Shown: in pieces, positions 44,478 through 50,603 of the stretch
Numbering within the stretch: position 1 is the first letter of the stretch
Layout of the letters: every line of letters starts with the position of its first letter
Assembly: GCA_017408405.1 (NCBI GenBank)
Contig: JAFQUP010000106.1
Span: 1 to 50,603, forward strand
DNA: 50,603 bases
Direction of reading: 5' to 3'
From: Thermoguttaceae bacterium
GTDB lineage: Bacteria > Planctomycetota > Planctomycetia > Pirellulales > Thermoguttaceae
Notes under the pieces: generated by a model
What the model saw: the letters and a program-made list of their open reading frames with translations, nothing else
Told to the model about the DNA's origin: nothing
Database searches by the model: none
Program-made: the position numbers and the translations under genes

Positions 44478-45590
44478 TTAAATTCCGCTTCGAATCATCT
44501 CGATAAACTCCGCCTCTTTTTCAATTGTGGGAACTGAAATTGGAAAAAGTCCAAGTTCCTTCGCCAAATTCCGCCCTTCTACCTCAAGGTCATACGCGAC
44601 CTCCATATTGGAAAAGGGAAATCCCAACGGAATCAGAAGTACCGGATACCGGCAATCCTCTCTTGCCTCTCCGCCTTCATTCACGCTGCTTCCTGAATTC
44701 ATGCCCACGGTTTCATCCGCATTCCCTTCAGAATTCTTCGACCATTCCGCGCCTATTTCCCGAAGTGATTCCAAAACATCAGGCCGCAGCCACGGCACAC
44801 GCGAAGTACTCGCGCTTTGCCATGCCAAAATTACTTTATTCTCTGGAAAACGTTTCCGAAGCATATGAACCGTTTCTTCCGCTTCTTTATCATACCCGCT
44901 CTTTCGCGCGGCAGGTATCGGCAATGAATGCACCGAACAAACTAAAACCGCTTTCTTCCGACATGATTCCGGAAGCTGTTCCAACGCGGCGGAAATGACT
45001 TTTTCCTGCGCTCGCAGAAAACGCGCATCGGTCGAAAACGCGGGAAATATCTCAAATTCAGGCAGGACCGCTTCAGCTGGAAAACACGAACGTTTTCCCC
45101 TTTCCGCTCCGGCCAAAGCCGCGGAATCATGCCCTCTGCCCGAACCACTGCCGTTATCCATCGGATAATCCATGGAACAAGAACAAGCGGAAGAAATCTC
45201 CAAGAGCAGTTCGTTCCGAACTTCAGCTAACCGTTCAAGATACGTCTCGCGATAACCGTTAAACGGCGCGGGAATAAAAACCAGCACCCGCTTCCGGCCA
45301 TCCAAAATCATTTGGCGAACAGTCTCCTTCAGCGGCGCGGCAATAGCGTGCCGACAGCCGAAATAAACAGGAATCTCCGGGACTGACTCACGCCATCGAG
45401 TCATAAATTTACGAATCGAACCATTCATTGGGCTTACGCCGTCAAAATGTCCGTAATGAACCAAAACCTCGTTAAGACGTTCCCGCGTAATCTGTTTCCC
45501 ATGCGCGACACTTGCCAGAAAATCCGGAACCTCCCCCATCGATTCAGGGCCGCCGTAAGCGTAAATTAAAAGTGAGTCAAATCTTTTCAT
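44478..45590 (-). CDS. hemH: Ferrochelatase, coproporphyrin (CpfC) type likely
   Basis: 370 residues. It inserts iron into a porphyrin, the last or penultimate step of heme synthesis. Motifs: LLIYAYGGPESM at the N-terminus, YFGCRHAIAAPLKETVRQM, CSVHSLPIP with the metal-binding His221, LAWQSASTSRVPWLRPDV, and IPLGFPFSNMEVAYDLEVE with Glu330. The YDL-E form of the last motif resembles the coproporphyrin enzymes of Gram-positives and Actinobacteria. Two low-complexity insertions (about 134-172 and 284-313, Ser/Gly/Glu) are unusual. It is separate from the ketosynthase gene by 186 bases. Confidence 0.88.
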   Translation of the reverse strand: MKRFDSLLIYAYGGPESMGEVPDFLASVAHGKQITRERLNEVLVHYGHFDGVSPMNGSIRKFMTRWRESVPEIPVYFGCRHAIAAPLKETVRQMILDGRKRVLVFIPAPFNGYRETYLERLAEVRNELLLEISSACSCSMDYPMDNGSGSGRGHDSAALAGAERGKRSCFPAEAVLPEFEIFPAFSTDARFLRAQEKVISAALEQLPESCRKKAVLVCSVHSLPIPAARKSGYDKEAEETVHMLRKRFPENKVILAWQSASTSRVPWLRPDVLESLREIGAEWSKNSEGNADETVGMNSGSSVNEGGEAREDCRYPVLLIPLGFPFSNMEVAYDLEVEGRNLAKELGLFPISVPTIEKEAEFIEMIRSGI

Positions 45591-45688
45591 GACTCATTCT
45601 CCTTTTCACAATTCTCCCAATTCTGCGTAACTCGCGAATTTCCAAACGATTGAACCCTGCCGACAATGATTCAAATTTGCCCGTTTTC

Positions 45689-45694
45689 TATAAT
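45689..45694 (+). promoter_or_regulatory. Possible -10 box for the desulfoferrodoxin gene
   Basis: TATAAT about 100 bases before the start codon. No good -35 at the proper spacing (ATGATT at 45666-45671), so an activator may be needed. Confidence 0.4.
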
Positions 45695-45793
45695 TTATTC
45701 GCGGGAGGCAATGTATTCCGCCTCCTTTTGTCTCTTCATGAATCGGAATTCGAAATTCCGTGGAATGTTTCAAAATCCAATCAGGAGAAAAAA

Positions 45794-46474
45794 ATGTCCG
45801 AAGCAAAAAAATTTTATGTTTGTGAAATCTGCGGCAGCCAGATCGAAATCATTGAAGACGGCGGCGGGGAAATCGTCTGTTGCGGAGAACCCATGGTTCT
45901 GCTGAATAAATCATGCGAAACCGCGAAAAACAAGGAACATGACCTCATCATTGAGGAAATCCCCGGCGGAATGAAAGTTCAAATCGGCAACGGTAAACCC
46001 CATCCCATGTCTGCCGGACACTTCATCCAGTGGATTGAATGCTGGATCGGAAACCATGTTTTCCGAAAACATCTCAAACCAGACAATGAACCCACCGCTG
46101 AATTCATGATTGAAGAATGGATAAAAAGCGGTGAAACTCCCAGATTCCGAACCTATTGCAATGTTCACGGAATGAGATACTGCCCAAATTGCGAAAAAAA
46201 CCAAAATGAACACAGCGAACATTCCGAACACGGAGAACACGGTCAAAAAACCACTGACACGGCCTCAACCTGGAACCGTACGCAAGGCGGCACTGATTCC
46301 AATATGAAAAGTTCCTGGCAGGAAGGCACTCGCTATTCCGGAGAAGCCGCGCGGGAAAAAAACAGCTCCTGCTGCTCAAAGGGAGACAAAGAACACGAAA
46401 GTAAATCATCGTGCTGCGCAAAAGGAAACAGCTACGAAAACTCCGCACCAAGCCAGAAATCGAGCGCTGTTTAA
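45794..46474 (+). CDS. dfx: Desulfoferrodoxin (superoxide reductase) with His/Cys-rich C-terminal extension
   Basis: 226 residues from the ATG at 45794 (AGGAG upstream); an in-frame start at 45650 only adds leader codons. It reduces superoxide to hydrogen peroxide in anaerobes. The desulforedoxin centre I is at 10-30 (Cys10, Cys13, Cys29, Cys30). The catalytic centre II ligands are His49, His70, His76, Cys122 and His125. The normal protein ends near 130. Here about 95 residues follow: CPNC at 130-133, an HSEHSEHGEHG run at 140-149, a Ser/Thr linker, and two SSCC-x-KG units (192-198, 206-211). The tail looks metal-binding. The linker residues are low complexity. Confidence 0.95.
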   Translation: MSEAKKFYVCEICGSQIEIIEDGGGEIVCCGEPMVLLNKSCETAKNKEHDLIIEEIPGGMKVQIGNGKPHPMSAGHFIQWIECWIGNHVFRKHLKPDNEPTAEFMIEEWIKSGETPRFRTYCNVHGMRYCPNCEKNQNEHSEHSEHGEHGQKTTDTASTWNRTQGGTDSNMKSSWQEGTRYSGEAAREKNSSCCSKGDKEHESKSSCCAKGNSYENSAPSQKSSAV

Positions 46475-46491
46475 TCCCTGATTACCCTTCT

Positions 46492-46581
46492 CGCAAGCGG
46501 CTCCTCCAAAGCCGAAAACAGGAAGATGAAAACTTTCCGAAGAATGTTTTTTCGAACCCCCTGTTTCCGACGCCGCTTGCG
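46492..46581. repeat. Nested inverted repeat between dfx and the DppD-type gene
   Basis: The outer arms CGCAAGCGGC (46492-46501) and GCCGCTTGCG (46572-46581) are perfect over 10 bp. The inner arms AAACAGG (46516-46522) and CCTGTTT (46560-46566) are perfect over 7 bp. A GAAAAC/GTTTTTTC pairing lies inside. It sits between two convergent genes and has no U-run. It could be a bidirectional mRNA end or a structured RNA. Confidence 0.5.
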
Positions 46582-46688
46582 GGAAATTCACCCCTGTCGG
46601 CCCAAAGAAAAACCCTTTACGCGCTCCTCTCTATCCTCTCAAAGGAGACTTTTCTCTCAATTCTCCAAAAGCTGTCACGACAAATGAG

Positions 46689-47687
46689 TTATCTGCCGAC
46701 AAAATGACATCTTACTTCATGCCCCTGACCAATCTGAACCAGCTCCGGCTCCTGCGTCCGACAAATATCCTGACAATTCGGACAGCGCGGATGAAATTTG
46801 CATCCAGCAGGAAAATGAAGCGGACTGGGAACCATCCCAGGAATAGAGTAAAGCTGGGAATTTTTCGAACCGTTTTCATTACCAAGCTCGGGACGGGATT
46901 GAAGAAGCCCCAAAGTGTACGGGTGAAGCGGATTCGCGAAAAGCGTTTTCACGTCTGCCCTCTCCACTACTTTGGACGCGTACATTACGACAACTTCATC
47001 CGCCATTTCCGCAATCACGCCTAAATCATGGGTGATCATCATGATCGACATTCCAAAAGATGCCTTCAATTCATTAAGAAGCTCAAGAATCTGCGCCTGA
47101 ATCGTGACATCAAGTGCCGTAGTCGGTTCATCTGCGATAAGCAGTTCCGGATTGCAGGAAAGTGCCATCGCGATCATCGCGCGCTGACGCATTCCGCCGG
47201 AAAAATTATGCGGGTAGTCTTTCGCGCGAAGCTCCGGTTCCGGAATTCGTACTTTTCGCAGCATTTCTACCGCTCGACGAGCCGCTTCCTTTTTGGTTAT
47301 CTGAGGCGTATGGAGCAAAATCGCCTCCGCAATCTGGTTTCCAATTCTGAAAACAGGATTCAAAGATGACATCGGCTCCTGAAAAATCATCGCCATTTTA
47401 CCGCCGCGATACTTCCGGCGATCAGGTTCTGAAAGCGACAGAAGATCCACCGGAGCTGAATCCTTTCCGCGAAAAAGAATCTCACCGCCAATGACTTTAC
47501 CTGGAGGCTGAATCAGTCCCATGACCGACATGGCCGTAACCGACTTGCCGCATCCGCTTTCACCTACGACTCCAACAGTTTTCCCGCGCGGTATGGAGAA
47601 AGAAACGTCATCGACCGCCTGAGCAGTCCCTTCCTCAGTAAAAAATGATGTTCGCAAATTCCGAATTTCAATCAGATTATCGCTCAT
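46689..47687 (-). CDS. Peptide-type ABC transporter ATPase, DppD/OppD-like
   Basis: 332 residues. Walker A GESGCGKS, Q-loop FQEPMSSLNP, signature FSGGMRQR, Walker B LLIADEPTTALD and H-loop THD are all present. The C-terminal oligopeptide-type extension carries the Cys cluster CKFHPRCPNC-DIC, then C. It powers a Dpp/Opp-type importer and could serve the DppBC-DppA set at 3.6-9.0 kb, although a DppF-type partner is not in the window. The next upstream gene on this strand is a different kind of ATPase. Confidence 0.92.
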   Translation of the reverse strand: MSDNLIEIRNLRTSFFTEEGTAQAVDDVSFSIPRGKTVGVVGESGCGKSVTAMSVMGLIQPPGKVIGGEILFRGKDSAPVDLLSLSEPDRRKYRGGKMAMIFQEPMSSLNPVFRIGNQIAEAILLHTPQITKKEAARRAVEMLRKVRIPEPELRAKDYPHNFSGGMRQRAMIAMALSCNPELLIADEPTTALDVTIQAQILELLNELKASFGMSIMMITHDLGVIAEMADEVVVMYASKVVERADVKTLFANPLHPYTLGLLQSRPELGNENGSKNSQLYSIPGMVPSPLHFPAGCKFHPRCPNCQDICRTQEPELVQIGQGHEVRCHFVGR

Positions 47688-47756
47688 ATTGCTATCAGGG
47701 CTAAAGGTTGAAATTGTCTCTGGGAATATCCCTAAAATAATTATCTTCGTTTCTGA

Positions 47757-48542
47757 TCAGTCAATCACCGTCCAGAATCTTCCTGACTCCGTACGAATCA
47801 ATTTCAGATCCATGTCAAATGCCTGCTTGAGATTCTTTTCCGTAAGCACTTCCTCACGCGGACCGTCCGCCAGAATCCCTCCAGACTTCAGGATCATTCC
47901 GTGTGTGAACAAAGGCAAAATATCTTCTATCCGCTGCGTAATGAAAACCAGGGTCAAATCCGGATTCTCATTTGCCAGACTCTCTATCGTGCGAAGAAGA
48001 AACTCTCGACCCGGCACATCCAAATAAACATTCGGCTCATCAAGAATCATCAATTCCGGATCTGTCATTAACGCCCGCGCTATCAATACTTTTACCTGCT
48101 CGCCGGAAGAAAGAACCTGAACCCGCTCATGAAGCAGTTCTTCCGCGTTAAGTCGGGCCAGCACAGCCTTGGCTCGCGCCTCTTCCTCCGGTTTGATTTC
48201 GTGGAAATAGCTCAATGTTGAGTTCATCCCGGAAAGAACCAGTTCACAGGCAGTTAAATTCGGATTCTGTGTTACCTGGTGCGCGAACGGACTGACCCAC
48301 GCTATCCTTTTCCGAAGCTCAGAAAGATTTACCTTGCCGTACTCCTCGCCAAGAATACGAATCCTCGCTCCATATCGCGGCCAAAGGTAACCAAGGAGTA
48401 TTTTAACCAAGGTCGTTTTACCCGCGCCATTCGCCCCAAGAATAAAGTATCGTTCACCTTTTCGGACCGACCAGGAAATATTATTCAGGACTGCTTTCGT
48501 CCCGTATATCACGTTTGCGTTTTGAATGTCGATTGTTTTCAT
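47757..48542 (-). CDS. ABC transporter ATPase of the YlmA/ModF type
   Basis: 261 residues. Walker A GANGAGKTT, signature SSGEQVKVLIARAL, Walker B LMILDEPNVYLDV. The switch position, normally His in VTHH, reads FITQRIEDI, so Gln replaces the H-loop His. No permease gene is adjacent. The family includes soluble ATPases whose transported substrate, if any, is unknown. A strong promoter lies about 90 bases upstream. It is probably co-transcribed with the DppD-type gene 69 bases below. Confidence 0.88.
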   Translation of the reverse strand: MKTIDIQNANVIYGTKAVLNNISWSVRKGERYFILGANGAGKTTLVKILLGYLWPRYGARIRILGEEYGKVNLSELRKRIAWVSPFAHQVTQNPNLTACELVLSGMNSTLSYFHEIKPEEEARAKAVLARLNAEELLHERVQVLSSGEQVKVLIARALMTDPELMILDEPNVYLDVPGREFLLRTIESLANENPDLTLVFITQRIEDILPLFTHGMILKSGGILADGPREEVLTEKNLKQAFDMDLKLIRTESGRFWTVID

Positions 48543-48631
48543 GGCTCAGGTTACGCTGAAAACAAAAAATGCCAAATCGCTTCCACGCCGCAAGGAATAG
48601 ACTTCAGGCAAAATCTAAATATCTTTTAACA

Positions 48632-48659
48632 ATTATATCAGATTTTTTCGTTTTGTAAA
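48632..48659 (-). promoter_or_regulatory. Promoter of the YlmA-type ATPase gene
   Basis: On the minus strand TTTACA (48659-48654), a 16-base spacer and TATAAT (48637-48632) preceded by TGA, giving an extended -10. Confidence 0.72.
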
Positions 48660-48710
48660 TTGTCCAAGCATAAAATTTCTTCCGTTTTTAAGAAAAAATA
48701 CCCGCCAAAA

Positions 48711-48748
48711 CATAAACAAAGACCGTCTCCCCAAAAGAAACGGCCTTT
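48711..48748 (-). terminator. Terminator after the hydrogenase gene
   Basis: On the minus strand AAAGGCCGT (48748-48740) pairs with ACGGTCTTT (48726-48718) over nine positions with one G-U pair, followed by GTTTATGTTTT. A second small hairpin CGAATC-GCGA-GATTCG lies between it and the stop codon. Confidence 0.7.
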
Positions 48749-48790
48749 ATCTCAACTCGAATCGCGAGATTCGCGGTACACTCGGCTAAC

Positions 48791-50560
48791 TTACTTCACG
48801 ATGTCACGGATCTGGTAGATCGTGTGAAGCATATGGTGCGCTTCGTGAGAATTCGGAGCGCCGCCGAGCAGCGATTCGTAGCAGTCGGCAACCGTCTGGT
48901 TGTCCTGCGACTTCCGAACGGCAGCAGCCGCGTCAGAAGCATAGGTCCCATCCTGACGGGCAACGCGTTTCGCGTACGTCGCGCCCATCGGCTGACCGGC
49001 ACCGGAGATGCATCCGCCCGGGCAGGCCATGACTTCGACAAACTGGACGTCGATCTCGCCAGCCTTGATCTTCTGGACGAGTTCGCCGGCTTTCTTCAGA
49101 CCGTAGACGACAGCGACATTGATCGTGACGTCATTTCCGCCGACATTCAGCGTGACGGAGGCCATCTTCAGATCGTCCATACCGCGGACGGCCGTGAAGT
49201 TGAGGTCCTGCAGTTTCGTGCCGGTAAGGTCTTCGTAAGCGTAACGGAGAGCAGCTTCCATCACACCGCCGGAAGTACCGAAGATGAGACCCGCGGAAGT
49301 ACCGAATCCGAGCGGTTTGTCGAATTCGACCGGTTCCAGAGCGGCAAAGTCAATGCCCATCGATTTGATCATGCGGGCAAGTTCGGAAGTCGTGATGACC
49401 GCGTCGTTTTCAGGCGTGCCGTCTTCTTCCATGAATTTGTCCAGTCCGGCTTCCATCTTCTTGGCCGTGCACGGCATGATGGAAACGAGGAAGAGATCTT
49501 TCTGCTCGCAGCCCAGTTCGGCCGGGAGCATTTTCTTCGCGACAGAACCGAACATCGCCTGCGGGGAACGGCAGCTCGAAAGATTCGGAAGCATATCCGG
49601 GCAGAACGTTTCCGCGTACTTGACCCAGGCCGGGCAGCAGCTGGTGAACATCGGGAGCGTACCGCCGTTGAGGACGCGATTTTTGAATTCCGTCGCTTCT
49701 TCCCAGATCGTCAGGTCTGCGGTGAAGTTCGTGTCGTAGACGTGCTTGAAGCCCATGAGTTTCAGAGCAGCGACCATTTTGCCTTCAACGTTCGTTCCGG
49801 CCGGAAGTTTGAATTCTTCGCCCAGAGCCATGCGGACCGCCGGAGCGATCTGGACAGCGACCGTTTTCGTGGGATCGTAAAGCGCATCCCAGACCTTCTG
49901 GATGTCCTGCTTCACCGTGATCGCGCCGGTCGGGCAGACCGCGGCGCACTGACCGCAGTTCACGCAGGCACTGTCAGCGAGTTTGCCGTCGAAAGCCGGA
50001 GCGACTTTGGCGTTGGAGCCGCGGCGCTGGAAATCGATGGCGTGGACGCCCTGAAGCTCACTGCACACGCGGACGCAGTTGCCGCAGAGGATGCATTTGT
50101 TCGGGTCACGAATGATGGACGGGCTGGAATCGTCGATCTCTTCAATGTTGCGTTTCGCGGTGTAGCGCACCGTGTTGACGCCAAGACGGCGGGCGACGTC
50201 CTGAAGCTCGCAGTCCGCGCTGCGGATGCAGTTCGGGCAGTCCACCGTGTGGTTTGCCAGAAGAAGTTCGACGGCGACTTTACGCATCTGGCGGATGTCT
50301 TTCGTATCCGTCTTCACGATCATGCCGTTTGCCGGAGCTGTGGAGCAGGCCGCCATCAGCATCGTGCGGACGCTTCCGTCCGGGCCGGGCATACCGACTT
50401 CACAGACGCACATACGGCAGGCACCGTAGATGCTCAGTTCGGATTTGTAGCAGAAAGTCGGAATGTTGATGCCGGCTTTGCGTGCGACTTCGAGAATATT
50501 GCGTTCGGTAGTGAATTCGATTTCAATACCGTTGACGGTCAATTTTTTCACATCGGACAT
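48791..50560 (-). CDS. hndD: [FeFe] hydrogenase catalytic subunit, HndD/HydA type
   Basis: 589 residues, the length of HndD-type subunits of NAD(P)-linked, often electron-bifurcating hydrogenases. Domains in order: plant-type [2Fe-2S] (Cys37, 48, 51 and about 72), His-ligated [4Fe-4S] (His104, Cys108, 111, 117), two [4Fe-4S] clusters (Cys156-166 and 199-209), and the H-cluster domain. The latter has TSCCPAW with Cys308 for proton transfer and Cys309 as ligand, MPCTAKKME with Cys364, and VMACPGGCISGAG with Cys513 and Cys517. It makes or oxidises H2. The other subunits would be upstream, beyond the right edge. AAGGAG lies 10 bases before the ATG. G+C and C-ending codons are clearly above the surrounding genes, as for a highly expressed gene. 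Confidence 0.96.
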   Translation of the reverse strand: MSDVKKLTVNGIEIEFTTERNILEVARKAGINIPTFCYKSELSIYGACRMCVCEVGMPGPDGSVRTMLMAACSTAPANGMIVKTDTKDIRQMRKVAVELLLANHTVDCPNCIRSADCELQDVARRLGVNTVRYTAKRNIEEIDDSSPSIIRDPNKCILCGNCVRVCSELQGVHAIDFQRRGSNAKVAPAFDGKLADSACVNCGQCAAVCPTGAITVKQDIQKVWDALYDPTKTVAVQIAPAVRMALGEEFKLPAGTNVEGKMVAALKLMGFKHVYDTNFTADLTIWEEATEFKNRVLNGGTLPMFTSCCPAWVKYAETFCPDMLPNLSSCRSPQAMFGSVAKKMLPAELGCEQKDLFLVSIMPCTAKKMEAGLDKFMEEDGTPENDAVITTSELARMIKSMGIDFAALEPVEFDKPLGFGTSAGLIFGTSGGVMEAALRYAYEDLTGTKLQDLNFTAVRGMDDLKMASVTLNVGGNDVTINVAVVYGLKKAGELVQKIKAGEIDVQFVEVMACPGGCISGAGQPMGATYAKRVARQDGTYASDAAAAVRKSQDNQTVADCYESLLGGAPNSHEAHHMLHTIYQIRDIVK

Positions 50561-50603
50561 ATTGATTTTACTCCTTTTATCTTAAACCGTTTCGGTATTT
50601 CAA

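Noticed and set aside
45660..45793. PerR or OxyR box before desulfoferrodoxin
   Set aside because: The AT-rich TATAATTTATT only partly resembles a PerR box and is explained better as a -10 box.
1..50603. CRISPR arrays, insertion sequences, prophage, rRNA
   Set aside because: No regularly spaced repeats, transposase, integrase, phage structural genes or rRNA sequence were seen.

Overview
The window most likely comes from an anaerobic, Gram-negative planctomycete, probably gut-associated. Pointers are a Ser/Thr kinase fused to a formylglycine-enzyme-like domain, a TIGR03790-family protein, a TolR/ExbD-like single-span coiled-coil protein, and many secreted proteins with acidic or low-complexity tails. 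Kdo transferase and an LptF/LptG-type permease show an LPS outer membrane. An [FeFe] hydrogenase and a desulfoferrodoxin show anaerobic life. Species assignment is inference; no rRNA is present. Shine-Dalgarno sites of the AAGGAG/GGAG type and sigma-70-like promoters with a TAAAAT or TATAAT -10 box recur. About half of the longest ORFs need a downstream start, which I chose from the ribosome binding site or family alignment.

Left part (1-9.4 kb): a truncated membrane kinase and a secreted TPR protein on the minus strand, then a plus-strand set dppB-dppC-rhomboid-dppA. This is a peptide-type ABC importer with an intramembrane protease encoded between the permeases and the binding protein. 9.4-15.4 kb: a minus-strand pair (acidic lipoprotein plus TIGR03790 protein), then a secreted SGNH hydrolase and a secreted cyclophilin. 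15.6-23.7 kb: plus-strand genes for DnaB, ApbE, a secreted protein translationally coupled to a double GNAT protein, an S41 protease and SerRS.

Middle (23.7-31.4 kb): two exported minus-strand proteins (one unknown, one a thioredoxin-trypsin fusion), an 820-base gene-free stretch rich in inverted repeats, a Gfo/Idh oxidoreductase, a DtxR/MntR-like regulator with altered metal ligands, tRNA-Arg(UCG) and a TolR-like coiled-coil protein. 31.4-36.9 kb (minus): LysE exporter, RlmKL, a URO-D-family protein and an LptF/G permease. 37.1-39.4 kb (plus): WaaA and TatD. 39.6-45.6 kb (minus): QueF, a WalJ-like hydrolase, a CrtI-like oxidoreductase, ACP, a ketosynthase and ferrochelatase; the ketosynthase, ACP and oxidoreductase look like a lipid or polyene module. 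45.8-50.6 kb: desulfoferrodoxin with a His/Cys-rich tail (plus), then minus-strand DppD-type and YlmA-type ATPases and the HndD/HydA-type [FeFe] hydrogenase subunit.

The best candidates for something undescribed are the structured leader before the Gfo/Idh gene (27781-28050), the terminator-like hairpin abutting the ribosome binding site of the thioredoxin-protease gene, the rhomboid inside the peptide transporter set, the ketosynthase-ACP-desaturase module, and the metal-binding tail on desulfoferrodoxin. No CRISPR array, insertion sequence, prophage or rRNA was seen.
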